Below, piece by piece: positions 33,738-46,058 of a DNA stretch of 64,000 bases. A program made the position numbers and the translations under genes. Under the pieces are notes generated by a model that was given only the letters and a program-made list of their open reading frames with translations, was not told where the DNA came from and did not search any database. Position 1 is the stretch's first letter. Each line of letters begins with the position of its first letter. This DNA is from Cheiracanthium punctorium. Its lineage: Eukaryota; Arthropoda; Arachnida; Araneae; Cheiracanthiidae. The stretch is taken from assembly GCA_038373885.1 (NCBI GenBank), contig JAWZYV010013020.1, positions 16,001 to 80,000 on the forward strand, read 5' to 3'.

Positions 33738-33920
33738 CAATAGCTGCCAACTTTTACAGAATACAACTAACCACTCTTTGTAAACAGTAAATTTTGTATA
33801 CATTTTTCAAATTAGTAATCAGCTCGCACACTGAACTGCTCATTTAGGTGTTATTCCTATTCAAAAGTATTGTTTAGAAAACGTGGTTATTTGTATTCCC
33901 TAAAAGTTAGCAGCTATGTT
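33738..33920. mobile_element. Family B MITE
   Basis: ATAGCTGCCAACTTTTACAG and TAAAAGTTAGCAGCTATG form the ends; AACTAACCACTCTTTG and CGTGGTTATTTG lie inside. Similar TAAT strings flank it. Confidence 0.7.
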
Positions 33921-34543
33921 AATGCCTTTTTGGATAGCTGATTAATGTTAGAAATTTTATGTGCAATTAGTGCGCTTACTGCCATTGTATTTTTTGAAAT
34001 AAACCATACCTTATGAAAGGAAACATTTGAATTTAAAATTTAAAAATTGCATTTAATGGCTCATGAATTTAAATTTTAAAGTGGTCTTGTACTTTATGTG
34101 ATTGCATTAGCTACGTTAGGTTTTCAGAAATGAAAATAAATTAAAATTATACCCATTTAATTAGTAGAGTTTTTAAAAAATTGAGATTGAAGATCATATT
34201 TTAGGTTATTCAAGAAAAAAAATTTAAAATTCAACTTTCTCTAAAATAATTGATTTTCGGTCATATATACGGGAGTTAAAACTGTAGCATTTTGGCTCCA
34301 TTGTCACGTCTTAGCAGAAATTCGTCGAGTTACCAGTAACCCTGTGTAGTTAAATAAGCATTCGAAATGGAACAGCGCTCATGGTCGTTGCATACTTAAA
34401 ACTACAAATACATAGAAAAAAACTGACCGAAAACATGTTCACATTTTTGTGTTTTCTTTTTAACTTCGAAATATAGCAACAACTCATATTTTTATCTTTA
34501 AAAATATTATTATTTATATGCAGGAAAACTACTTTACTTAATA

Positions 34544-34724
34544 CACAGGTGCCAAGTATTACGGAATATAATTAACCACTTTTTGCCAACGGTGATTTTC
34601 TGTTTACAATATATCAAAATTATTACGCTAAATTGGGCGCTGTGGCTACTTTGGAAAATAATTCAAAAAAAATTACGGTTTGGAAAAAGTGGTTAATTAT
34701 ATTCCGTAATACTTGACACCTATG
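34544..34724. mobile_element. Family B MITE, AGGTGCC subfamily, 6-bp TSD
   Basis: The ends CACAGGTGCCAAGTATTACGG and CCGTAATACTTGACACCTATG are nearly perfect complements. TTAATA flanks it on both sides (34,538-34,543 and 34,725-34,730). Among the best preserved B copies in the window. Confidence 0.8.
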
Positions 34725-34730
34725 TTAATA

Positions 34731-36450
34731 TTATCTCTTAAAACGAAACTCTTCTAGTGTTTTACAATTTCAAGTAAAATATCTACGAAGATTTTATTTC
34801 ATTTTTATTTGCTTATTTTTGCAATCAAAATTTCTTATTCATCATTTACCTTCGAACACCGCGAGACTATCTGGAATTCTTATACATATCAATACTTACA
34901 AAGATTAAATATCTCACTTTTTTATTGCCCCTTCTGCAATCATTGGGGATTGAAGTACTTAAGAGGAAGGTTAGCAGAATTACTTATGTTAAGAATAAGT
35001 AATTTTGCGTCTAGATAGTTGTTCGACCGTATGATAAAACTGATTAAACTAATTCTCGCAACAAAACAAGAACTTTCTTACTCCGATTAAGAACATTTCT
35101 TTCGAAGAAAAGCAAAATTTCTGTCACTTGTATAATGATAAGAGATAATAGGTTTGTCCGTGGTGCATTTTTCTCGAAAGGATATGGGGTTTTCCAGTTA
35201 CTACGATATAGTTAACAGATATTGTTATTCAATCTTTTACGGTAGCGTTCTTCTGTCTCAGACAAGGATTTCTTATGTGATTAACTTTTCAGTCCTTTTT
35301 AAGCTCCAATAATTTTATTACATGGCGAATTTTAGGGTCTTTTTTAAATAGATATGTCTCTTGCAATCATTTAAGTTCAATACATGCTTTGTGTTTTTGC
35401 AATACTCGTATTGTGGATGAACAAGTGAATAATGTATTCAGTTTGATTAATTTCAGTTGAAATGAATATATCTAACAAAGTACTTTACTTTATTTGGTCG
35501 TATAATTTAACTAAGTACATTATGCAGGGTAATTCACTAACGGTGCGATGAACTGTGTATGTGAAAAGGACGAACAATTTTTCTTAACGGATTAAACTTC
35601 TCTAGAATATCCACTAAATATTTTCAATTTTAACACACTCTAGCATTTTAGTCAGTCTTTGTAATCGATAAATGACTGAGTGATGTTTGAAGAATTTTTG
35701 ACAGTAAAAAATTCCATCAGGCCTCAAACCATAACAATCATTACTTTTTCTCTGTAGTTGCAATATATCTCATTTCACAATCCCAATTTTCATGATCCAA
35801 ATTTCATCTTAAAAAATAAAAGAAATTCATGGTATAACGTTTTCCAGGGTAATGTAAAAGCTTTTACAACTACGTTTGTTTTCATGCATTCCGAACAAAA
35901 CCACATAAAAACCCTTTACAGTCATGCTGTCAATTTGCAAATTTGCCTCATACAGTAGATTTAATATCACGGATTGGATATAAATATCCTTTTAAAAATT
36001 TAAGTAAATATTTTTCTAAACCAGAATCACAATGAGCTTGTGTTGCAATGTGTCAAAAAAAGTAATTTAAAAAGTCCCATGTCTCTAAATGAATTAGGAA
36101 GGCGAGATATTTAATGTTAAAAATGACGACTTACACTATTTAACCTACTGTGTTGGCGTATGTTTCCAGGCGAAAAAGTTTTTACTTTAGAGGATCAACG
36201 ATAAGTTGATAAATGTTAAATGTTGATTCCCTTAGTTGAAAATGAAGTGATGAGTTGAGTTGAAATGAGTTGAAAGGTATTCCAATGCTTGAAATTAACA
36301 AGTACGATTTTTCCTGAACTAATAGGTACTGCGCCAAAAAGATATCAAAAATTTAGTGTTTTATTTAGGTGATCCACTAATTATGTCACGTTTCCAGCGA
36401 ATGAATTTCAAAATGTGAAATGCAGCGACAAATTAATGTGTTAACTTATC
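34731..36450. other. AT-rich spacer, nothing recognised
   Basis: Only short chance frames (69 and 66 codons) occur. No repeat family used elsewhere in the window was recognised. Confidence 0.4.
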
Positions 36451-36459
36451 CTAGAAACT

Positions 36460-36800
36460 GCTGCTGGCAGAGCGAAAGGAGGAGTCCCCTAGACAAGCTA
36501 AATTTAAGCTATTAGAAAACTGACTTGTTTTGTAAATTCAGTTTTTTACCAAAAGTCGTTAAATATATATTCCGTACACAATGGTGGCTATGACTCCCAG
36601 CTACAGCAGTGCGTAAAAGGTAAATGGTATTGCATTATAATTTCAGGACAAGAGCATCCGAATTGGAAGCTTTGTTTTCCTGACATCTTCCTGCCTGTGG
36701 CTATCGAATCTATCGCCGCGCGAAGAACATTTTGAAAATGTAATAAAACAATGCAGAATTTGTGCTTCCTAGAGAAGGAATTTCAAAATATAAACGAAAA
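36460..36800 (+). repeat. Direct duplication, unit 1 of 2
   Basis: Collinear with 37,145-37,480. Shared blocks include TTTTGTAAATTC, ATGGTGGCTATGACTCC / ATGGTAGGTATGACTCC, CTACAGCAG, TTGCATTATAA-TTCAG and AAATGTAATAAA. The units lie about 690 bp apart, with a hAT-like MITE between. Confidence 0.7.
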
Positions 36801-36821
36801 CAAAAAATTAATTGTGTGGGT

Positions 36822-37147
36822 CAGAGATTCTCAACCTGTGCGGCGCGACCTCAAGGGGGCGCAGAGCGTTTGCAGGGGTGATGGCGCGAGAAAAACCAAA
36901 GAGCAAGTAGTGATGCATGTTTTAAAAAAAAATCATCTTTTCTATTTTCATTTTTACTCAAAAATATATCCATTTGCGCTTAAAATATCCATTCAAACTT
37001 TACCAATAGCAGTATTTTGTAGAAAATTCGACTAAATGTTCATTGTTAAATACTAAAACCTGAATGTACGCTGAAAAATGTGAGGGGGGTGCCACCGTAA
37101 GTTAACCTTTGTTAGGGGGCGCGACGTTAAAAGGTTGATTGCCACTG
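36822..37147. mobile_element. hAT-like MITE between duplicated units
   Basis: The left end CAGAGATTCTCAACCT and the right end, complemented, CAGTGGCAATCAACCT agree at 11 of 16 positions and fit the CAG-G--TCTCAACC pattern known from hAT MITEs. GC-rich GGGGGCGC blocks lie near each end. No 8-bp duplication is visible, so the assignment is tentative. Confidence 0.55.
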
Positions 37148-37480
37148 CCGGAGCCACTTCTTTCTCCCTCGTTTCGGCGAGCTAAATTTGCACTACAGAT
37201 AATTGACTTATTTTGTAAATTCCGTTTTTCGCAAAACATGGTTAAGCATAAACCGCACGAAATGGTAGGTATGACTCCAGGTTACAGCAGCGTGTATGCG
37301 GTAAGTGAAGCATTGCATTATAACTTCAGCACAAGAACACCTGATTTGAAAACCTTGTGTTCCTGACATCTACAACAAGGAACGGCGTGATACAGCCAAT
37401 TAAAGGGTGGAAGAACGTTTTTAAAATGTAATAAAGCAGTACAGAATTTGTGGTTGTTTACTGTAGGAGTAATGGTTATA
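37145..37480 (+). repeat. Direct duplication, unit 2 of 2
   Basis: Second copy of the block at 36,460-36,800; overlapping frames are not conserved between units, which argues against a gene. Confidence 0.7.
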
Positions 37481-37494
37481 TTGTTTTACAATTT

Positions 37495-38600
37495 ACTAGC
37501 TGAAGTACCCGTTCTTCGCACGGGAATGAATGGACTTTTTGATATTAAGATTTGTTTTGATTATTATTTATTGTAATAAAGAGATATAGCAAAATGGATA
37601 TGGCGTTATATTCTGTTCAATAATCATGCATACCGAATTTCAATGCAATCGTTAGTACGGTGCAGAAGGCAATGCGGCGTAGCGCAATCTAGTGGCGAGT
37701 TTTAGCAAAACGGATACGGCGAAAATATTATTCGCATTCAGATATCGATGTATACGAATTTTCATGAAGATCGGCTGGATAGTACTGAAGTTCATGTGTT
37801 CACGCGACATCCAGTGTCAAGTTATAGGAAAATGGATCGCGACAAACTCTTCCCCGTGTTCAAATATCTATGTATACCTATTTTCATAGCGATCGGTTGC
37901 ACAATCAAGAAGTGATACACTGCAGGGCCATCTAGTGCTTAATTAAAGTAATGATTTGCTACAGCGCCATCAAGTGGCGAGTTATAGCAAAACGGATAAC
38001 GCCAAAATATTCTCATTGTTCAAATAGCTATGTATACTGATTTTCATAGCGACCGTTTGAATGGTCAAAAATTTGGCCTGTTGCAGCGTCATCTAGTGAC
38101 AAGTTAAAATAATAAAGCATTGCAGTGCCATCTAGTGGTGAGTAACATCAAAAGTAACACAGTTAGAATATATACTTCGTGCTCAAATGTGTAAGTATAA
38201 AAAAATTTATGCCGATCAGTATAGAAGTTGATGCGTTGCAGCGACATTTAGCGCCAAGTTACAGCAAAATGGATAGTGAAAAATATTCTCCGTGTTATAA
38301 TATCCGCGTGTACCAAATTTCATCGAAATTGGTTGGACGATATTCGCATAGCAAGCAGCTAAACGGAATAGAATTCGACGTTCTGCTGCGCCACCTAGTG
38401 GCAAGTTAGAGGAAAAAGGATAGCATAAAAACCTTCTCCATGATAAAAGACTCAGGTGAACAAAATTTCATGGTGAACGGTGAAACGGTCCTGGAGTTTT
38501 TCAACCTCATACACACACACAAACATTCATTTTTATCTATAACCAGTCTTATTATATATACCAGTCTCAAATAAAATCCAGTTTCAAATCTAAGCGCCAA
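37495..38600 (+). repeat. Interspersed repeat with GCCATCTAGTGGC tandem units
   Basis: Starts CTGAAGTACCCGTTCTTCGCACGGG and ends with an (AC)n tract plus TTTTTATCTATAACC. In between, a unit of roughly 100-130 bp repeats about seven times, each with a variant of GCGCCATCTAGTGGCGAGTT, then AGCAAAACGGAT, then a GTATAC-AATTTTCAT-GCGATCGG block. The start and tail resemble a widespread invertebrate repeat class without agreed classification. Non-coding. Confidence 0.7.
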
Positions 38601-38617
38601 CATACGTCATTTTTCAA

Positions 38618-38710
38618 GTTTTTCCGGGAATCATTCGAAGGGTTTTTTCAGGGATTCTGAAGGGTCATTTCTCAGAATTCTGAAGGGTTTTTTCAGGGAA
38701 TCATTCGAAC
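38618..38710 (+). repeat. Short tandem GAATYCTGAAGGGTTTTTTCAGG repeats
   Basis: About four imperfect 22-26-bp units alternating ATTCGAAGGG / TTCTGAAGGG with TTTTTTCAGGG. Confidence 0.7.
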
Positions 38711-39119
38711 CATTGACTTAGCAGCAATCAAAATAGGAAATGCTTCGACCGCCAAACAGTAAAGCAGGCATTTATTTGAAAAGTGGAATCCCTTAATACA
38801 GCTGCATTTTTTAAATTATCAACTGTAACGTGTTTTATTCATCGTTACCTCGATCTACTAAATGAGAAGATTTCAATTTTCTGAATCTTGGCAGAATTCC
38901 CCCAAGTTAAATCAATGTACTCAATTGGCAAGAATTCTGAAGCTAGATCGCTTGAAATGCCCTAAAAACTGCATTATTTCTGCACGCATAATAAAAATTT
39001 AATGCTGTATTCTAATAAAACCTATACACTTGTTTTCAAAAATGTTATATCCTTAAGCTCTCAGTAAATCTCGCCAAAATGCCTAAGACTGCACAAACCG
39101 CTAGAATTCACTTTCTCAA

Positions 39120-39440
39120 AATCGGCCTATCAGCCATTTTATTTTTCGCCATACTAAAAAAATTTACATATTAGTCTCGGAAATCTTCAATCCTCATTGT
39201 TTTGCGTATAAAACATTTCATTTCTGCTCTCATTTCTTATGCGCACACGATATTATAATTTAAAAAAAATAACCTTACAAATATAAACTAAAAAAATCAT
39301 TATTATTCTTTTATTTTTACTTTAAGAATTTAGAACATTTTATTCGGCAAAATTGCCACACATGGCAACCACGATGCTTATCTCACACTTTTTACGACGC
39401 TTATTTCACACTTTTTTCACTACAGGGGTTACAATTACGG
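39120..39440 (+). repeat. Direct duplication, unit 1 of 2
   Basis: Matches 40,040-40,330. Shared blocks: CCATTTTATTTTTCGCCA / CCCATTTTTCGCCA, AAGCATTTCATT, CACACGATATT, AATAACCTTACAAATA and CATGGCAACC. Spacing about 920 bp. Confidence 0.7.
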
Positions 39441-40039
39441 TAAGCTTTCATCGTGGAGAACATAAAAAATCTCTTAAATTCCGGGAACGGGTGGACTTTC
39501 AAATTTTTAAAGTGGACTATCATTTATTCTATATTATTTTACATATCAGTGCAGAATTTCAGGCTGACAGGTCCATTTTTGTGGATTTGTATACTACCCA
39601 AATCCGCAAACTGACAAACAGAATTTCATTTATATTTATAAGATAACCTACGGTTATTTTTAAAAATACCCTCTCATTAAATTGCGCCAAGCGCAAGAAT
39701 CATAGAAAATCTGTAACACTTTCAGATTTTAAATACGCACTAAAGTGCTATATATTAAAAGCGTATTACAATCCATGGGTCTTCCCTATTTTCGTTCCTT
39801 CTTTCATTAAATTCGAAAGTATATCATTATTCATGAGTGATATTAAACAAAACTAAAGTTGATATTTCTAACATCCTTTTTCTGGATGTAATACATTAGA
39901 AATAGATGGAGAAAAAATGCTCAGAAAAATACACAATTCCAACTGAATGAAAATTTCAAAAACTTATTCTCACGTGTATTCATAACCCAAATAGCAGACG
40001 ATTAAATTACGATAAATAGCGCCAAGCGTTAGAATCCTT

Positions 40040-40330
40040 CTCAAAAGCGCACATCAACCCATTTTTCGCCAAATTAAAAAGTTCACATTTATTTTCGGAA
40101 AATTTCCGAATTCTATTTTTCTTTTGAGTATAAAGCATTTCATTCCTGCTCTGATTTCACATGCACACGATATTTTAATTAAGAAATAACCTTACAAATA
40201 ATCCAAACAAAAAAAATTCTTATTTTTTTTTATTTTTACTTCAAGAGTCTGAATAATTTAATAAACTCGCCTAACATGGCAACCTAGACATGCTCAAACC
40301 TCGCTCTTTCCACTGCGGGGTTACAATTGC
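40040..40330 (+). repeat. Direct duplication, unit 2 of 2
   Basis: Second copy of 39,120-39,440. Confidence 0.7.
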
Positions 40331-40545
40331 AAAATGGAGAGAACAAATTGATCATTTTACGACACGTTTTTTATCGATATCTCCTAAAACAATTCGAATT
40401 TCGAAACAATTGCTTCGAGGTGTGTCGAGACACGTCTTGGAGAATTTCCGTACAAAATTTGGTAGGCCTACGATTACCCGTTTCGGAGCTACGCGAGACA
40501 CAGACAGACAAACGGACGGTTTACAGATTCCTTTATTTATATAGA
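40331..40545 (+). repeat. Repeat tail with CAGACAGACAAACGGACGG end
   Basis: Includes CCGTACAAAATTTGG, GTTTCGGAGCTACGCGAGACA, a CAGA tract and a final TTTATTTATATAGAT. This tail organisation resembles the 3' end of the repeat at 37,495-38,600, but the body differs. Confidence 0.5.
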
Positions 40546-40699
40546 TTTGTATATTTGCCAATAGTTCACGTCACTGAATGCGTCGTTTACATACGCCTTC
40601 CCGTAGTCCGAATATTCCCTTCTCCCCTTCACCTTCGCTATATACGTCCTTCCCGGTATTTCCCGCCACAATTTCGATCCTCATCAGAACTCGGGGACT

Positions 40700-40857
40700 T
40701 TTGAATATTAGCACCCCTCAGAAACTGCTACTAAACCGCTGAGAGGACTTTCGTACGCGCATGTACACGGTGATCTTTAGTGGTAGGTCGGTTTCGAACC
40801 CACAAACTTCCGGTTACGAGTCCAACGCCTTAACCACTGGGCTACCATGGCCCCATT
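40700..40857 (-). mobile_element. tRNA-Thr-like SINE (family c)
   Basis: Read on the minus strand, the head is GGCCATGGTAGCCCAGTGG, then TTAAGGCGTTGGACTCGTAAC and GTGGGTTCGAAACCGACC. A box, anticodon-arm-like TTGGACTCGTAA (CGT, as in tRNA-Thr) and B box GGTTCGAAACC are all visible. The anticodon stem is broken, so this is a SINE head rather than a working tRNA gene. Confidence 0.7.
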
Positions 40858-41723
40858 GTTTTATAATCCCACTTTTGGTGAAAAAGTTTGATATGGGTTG
40901 ATGTTTCTTGTTAACAGTTTCCGTCAACAATTAAGAATGGGATAATGATGGTCGCCCATTGGGTGACTCTTCGCAAATGAACATCCCTTTCGGCGACTCC
41001 CTAGCCAAAGCTGTATGCGTCAGCGCTGCAACGTTGGGTAAATATGAGAATGATTAGGAATGTGGCATTTGCACAAAATGACATTTTTGAATCTTTCATC
41101 AGAATTTTTTTTTTTAAATTTCATCCCTACACAAGAGATGATTACAGTGCATAAATATACTTATCAAATGTGATCAAGGTACACACTCAAGAATTAAAAC
41201 AGTCAAAAAATTCGCATATTTTAAATTAATAAAATTTATATTTGGTGCAGTAATTTATTCAACCAATTTTTCGCATTATTACTGAGAAACAACTTAGGAC
41301 TTCCTGATGCACCTGTAAACTTACACATAAACGTTATAAAATAAATTCTGTCCTACGATTAATATGCTATCTCGTAAAGAATGATATAGGTAAAGAAATT
41401 ATTTATGGGAAAAGTGAAATTATGTAATTCCGTGTGTTGTGATATATTTCAATCTAACTTTTATAAAAAATGTGTTAGAAAATATTTTACGACTTATATT
41501 TCAGGTAAAAGAAATAGAATAGTTATGCAATAAGTGACAAAAAAAAACTAAACATATGTGCTTTATTAACCCTTATTAAAAAGGACCCGGATTTTATTAC
41601 TGTGCTTTTTGACAGTGTGAAAACAATGATCTACCGGCACATCCTATCTGGTTTTCTCTCAGTAACTTTCTTTCAGTTAGTTTCAAAGGTAAGCTTTTTG
41701 TTTTGGGAATTAAGTTCGCAGGT

Positions 41724-42890
41724 CCCAGACAGCACAGCAAACTTGCATCAAACTTGCAGCAAGCTTGATTTATCAAGTCAATAAACTTGAATGAAGCTTG
41801 AAAATTTCAAGCGTGTAAGCTTAATGCAAGCTTGAATCAAGTGTTCTAGTTTACACTTGCCCAGCTTGCATTAAGCTTGACATTTCAAGCTTGAATCAAG
41901 CTTGACATAGCAAGCTTAATTTCAAGCTTAGAAAATTTTCCTAAAAAAAAATTCCTAAATACACGGGGCGCCGGTCGGTGAACTCGCCCCACATATTTTA
42001 TTTTGCCACGCATTTCCCCCTCTACGCTGAAATTTCAATTTAATTTAATCTGTTTCAGTCCAGTGTCCGCAGCTAGAATAGAACCCGGGACCTTTGGGTT
42101 GGGAGGCGAGCGTGCTATCCGTTCCGCCACTAAGCCTCGCGCAACTATGACTAAAGTTTGAAGTGACTTATCACGACGTTTTCTGGCCAGATTGATAAGT
42201 GAGCGATGTGTTATTTGTTTTTTTTTTAATTTTCCATGGGATGCATCAAAATTAAGATAATGTTATGTGTGATTTAGAGACTCTACTAATAGGGAAATAA
42301 ACATAATATAAACTTAAGAGCAGCACACGTTTTAAAACTTTGAATATCGCAACACTCATGAGCAATACTGCTGGCCAAAATCGAGACAAACGACTGACTT
42401 TGAAATCAATTTCGTAGTATAATTGTATTTTATTTTGAAGAATTTCCATATTTCGAAATATAGAATCCTTTTTTTTTAATTTTATGGTGAAGCACCCATA
42501 AAGTGAAGTATATTAACTAACTAAATTGCGTTAATTATATTAAAATTTATTTTTAGGGCTAATTAATTAGTTAATGGAATTACTAATGTTAATTAGATGT
42601 AAATAAAACTAAAACTCCCCGCGTGTTACACTTCAGAGGGACTTATCATATTCATTCCTTCCCCTTGAGTGTTCTAATGTCCAGGTTTTGTGCGTAATAA
42701 AATAAAACACAACTTTTACGAACTTTCAGCAAATTTGAGAAACGCTAGACAATTAATGTCCATTCTCCTTCACAGATGGCGCCATCACTGCACAGTTTCG
42801 AAAGCTAAAATCAAACTAAAGTCAAGCTTGTATTTATACGTCAAATTCAAGGAAATGTCAAGCTTGATTTAATCTTATGTGCTGTCTGGG
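41724..42890 (-). mobile_element. Transposon E1, copy b
   Basis: 1,167 bp, opposite orientation to E1a. The termini CCCAGACAGCACA and TGTGCTGTCTGGG are perfect 13-bp complements, with GT on both sides. The left 210 bp contain more than ten AAGCTTG/CAAGCTT motifs; a sparser set lies near the right end. Internal blocks shared with E1a include CAATACTGCTGGCCAAAATCG, TCGTAGTATAATTGTATTTTATTTTG and GATGGCGCCATC. A short frame at 42,252-42,449 is open in both copies but too short to be a transposase. Confidence 0.85.
42065..42140 (-). repeat. tRNA-like module inside E1b
   Basis: On the minus strand, GGCGGAACGGATAGCACGCTC and, downstream, GGTCCCGGGTTCTATTCTAG resemble A and B boxes. Positionally equivalent to 21,429-21,500 in E1a. 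Confidence 0.6.
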
Positions 42891-42908
42891 GTAGTAGAGT
42901 GGGCCGAT

Positions 42909-42932
42909 TTTTTTTTTTTTTTTTTTTTTTTG
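42909..42932 (+). repeat. Poly-T tract
   Basis: About 23 uninterrupted T residues just outside E1b. Confidence 0.95.
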
Positions 42933-43439
42933 AAATCACTATTCCAATAGTGCGAAAAAAGGTTTCTCTATGGGTTCAATAAAAACGGTATAAAATATTA
43001 TTGTGATTGAACGATATCTTCTCCCCCCGCATCAGTTCGGAATTTTGGTAAATATAGACACTTTTTACTCGGCGTAAAAAACATAATTATTTTTCCCTGT
43101 TGTTATTCTAATAGGGTGAAAACAGTCCACTGGGTTTAATAAAGTATGCCTAAATAATTTTTCCGATCAAATAATATCTTGTGCCTTCTCAATCGCACTT
43201 CAAATTTTGATATTTTGACGACTAAATGCATATTTTCACGTTTTATAGAAAGGCAATGAAACATGCCAAACAGAGAGTACGAACACTCATTATTCTAGAA
43301 TTATTATATAAAAAATTTTTTGCTTGAGAATTATTAAATAATTTCTCATTAGCACATTGTTATTTTTTCGTAAAGGCCACTAGCTCTACCTTATACAAAA
43401 GAAGGAAAGCCTCGGACGGATGACATTTTTTCTACAAAA

Positions 43440-43565
43440 CAATATAATTAAGGTAAAATATAATACCACAATACAATACAATACATTTGAAGTACAATAT
43501 AAGACCACAATACAATACAATATAATCGAAGTACAATATAATACCACAATACAATACAATATTTA
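43440..43565 (+). repeat. 39-bp minisatellite, three units
   Basis: Units built on AGTACAATATAATACCACAA with TACAATACAATATAATCGA; three copies with few differences. Confidence 0.85.
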
Positions 43566-44074
43566 GTAAGTATGTTGTAGCTATAAAGTTATGTATATAC
43601 ATATCCTTGTGATCAAATCAGGCATAATTTGTCGAGAAAAAAATGTCAATATGGTGAAGCGTCTTTCACTTTAAGCCTGAGCCTATACAATTGTGCAGGT
43701 AATCTACATCCTCTTAAAAAGTACTTGAATGTAAGTCATATTTCCAAACTCAATTTCATTTATAAAATACTATTCTTCGTCAGAAATGAATCGTGTATAA
43801 AATAATAATTTCTCATATTTCTTTTCATTTGTGCGTTATAACCCTAATAGCACAACAGTCCCCTGTATAACAATACTTTCACAATATAGAGTTACAAACA
43901 GTCGCTGCGACTCCGCATCAGAGTCACGCCAGAGTCTCTATGTCCTCTCGTTGTGTATTCACATTGCAACCCTTCAGAGAAGTCACTTTGGGACTGTTTT
44001 GCGACAGCGAAAAAATTCGGGGGAAAAAAGTTACCGAGAACATGCACTAGATGGCAGCACAAAACTTTCAGGCA

Positions 44075-44155
44075 AGAAAAAGCTCAGGCCCAGTATCGAA
44101 CCCTTGAGCCAATGGTTCGTAGGCCAGCATCTTACCTCAACGATGTGATTACCTT
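44075..44155 (-). repeat. tRNA-like module inside E2
   Basis: The minus strand reads GGTAAGATGCTGGCCTACGAA and then CAAGGGTTCGATACTGGG, resembling anticodon arm and B box. Similar modules occur in both E1 copies. Confidence 0.5.
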
Positions 44156-44432
44156 GGTAAGGATTCTTTAAAAGTAAACTGATTGCTGCAAAAGCTAGTT
44201 CTGACATGGCTTCTTTTGGAAATTTAATATTTTTCTTGAGTATTTTATAAATGAAGGGAAAATACCATAATTAATAAATATAAATTAAAAATCTTGGAAA
44301 TCTTTCTTTTCCACATAAATTATTTTCAGGAGATAATGTGCTGTTTTATTTAAGTATTCATCCGAAAAAAACTAATGATTTATTGAAATTTTGGTAAAAT
44401 CATAATGGCCGGTGCGCACCCCATGTAAACAC

Positions 44433-44483
44433 GGCGACAGCCGCTGGAGCTTGGCAACCGCCAAGCTCCAGCGACTGTCGCCA
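44433..44483. repeat. Long GC-rich hairpin in E2
   Basis: GGCGACAG and CGCTGGAGCTTGG on the left pair with CCAAGCTCCAGCG and CTGTCGCC on the right. About 22 pairs with one offset and a 5-base loop. Much richer in GC than its surroundings. Confidence 0.85.
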
Positions 44484-44625
44484 TCCATTTTGCACGATCA
44501 GCAAAGTATTTTAACACATTAAATTTGCACATATATTCCACTTACAAAAACATTAAAACAAAATACAACGTCCATATTTAACCAAAAGAACGTCTGCAAA
44601 TTCAGTCACAGGCAATTTAAGATGA

Positions 44626-44838
44626 GCAAACAGTGGACCGTTTTTAACTAAAAAAATACAGTGGATTCAGCAACCTAGTTGTACAGCTATGTAAACTACG
44701 CAACCAGTGGACCGTTTTTAACTAAAAAAACCTCAGTGGATTCAGCAACCTAGTTGTACAGCTAATGTAAACTGGGCAAACACTGGCCCGTTTTCAACTC
44801 AAAAAAACATCGGTGGATTAAACAACCTAGTTATACAC
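44626..44838 (+). repeat. 74-bp tandem repeat, about 2.8 units
   Basis: Each unit contains AGTGGACCGTTTTTAACTAA, CAGTGGATTCAGCAACC and TAGTTGTACAGCT. The third unit is more diverged. Confidence 0.9.
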
Positions 44839-46058
44839 CTCTTATAAAGTCAGCATGATTAGAATAGCACGTAAATAGCACTTACGAAAACATAAACACA
44901 TCAAATATCAATTTAAAATTCACATTAAAAACCTTAAATATTGCAAAGATTCGTTTAAAAAGAGCACTTACCTATATATTTTTTTAAATAACCGCTCAGA
45001 AATGTCCCCAACACCCACTGGCTTATAACGTAACACCAGCATTCTTTCTTTTATTTAGCTGTTATATTCACACTATATTTCTAACAAACACGGACAAATT
45101 CGTTTCATATATTAACATAACACATTTCATTCCCTGCCATCAATAACATAAACAATTTCAAATTCCCAAACCTGACGAAACACGTATTCTTTATGGTTGC
45201 CAGTCACAAATACCACCGGCAGGTAACTTCACTTTGGCGGTGCATCGCTCACTCTAGCGTCAGAGTGTTCGCCAAGGATTTGTAAACAAAAACATCGATA
45301 TGTAAACAACGCACCGTGTACGGAATATAGTCCGAAATTTTTTATTCGGTTATGAGAGATAAATAAATTTGTAGTGTGGGGTTTGATATATATTAAGGTA
45401 TGAGGGATAAGATTTATATTTTTGCTATATTTTGACTAAAAGAGATTTCATATAAAAATAAATAAAATTAATTGGAAAAACATGCATTAGATAAAATAAA
45501 TAAAGTATTTTTAGTTAGACACATAGTTTTACCTAAAATTTTTCCTAGTGGAACTTTCAAACATACCAGGGAAGTATTTAAAGGGCATCTGAAAACTGAC
45601 AGCAATTATTAAAAAACAGCAATGTTGAGACACTTGTATTTACTCTAGTAAAAATAAGGTTGAAAATACCGGATAGTCCCCCCTCCCCCATCCGAAATTG
45701 AAACATATATGCCATGGGGATATGAAAGAAATTGTTAATTTTACTCACAGATACTTAGTTTTCACCATTGTGATTAGAACTCTCAACTCTAATATTTTTA
45801 AGAATAATACTTTTTTTATAAATAATATTGTCTTGTTTAAACGAAATAATTTAAAAATTAATAAATTAAACTGAATTTCATTACTACATAACTGCGAGAT
45901 TTTATTGAATTACTATTTCGGATTTATTTATTAAATGTTTCACGAAAGAAATCGCCAAAAAGTATTAGAAAAAATGAGTCTGTTTCCAACGTCGCAAAAG
46001 CGGCCAGTGTGACGTCATTTTGAAGTCCAAAAAAATCAGTAGTCACAAAATAGTCACA

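Noticed and set aside
43831..44148. 105-codon frame as an E2-encoded protein
   Set aside because: It starts outside the element, overlaps the tRNA-like module and shows no domain.
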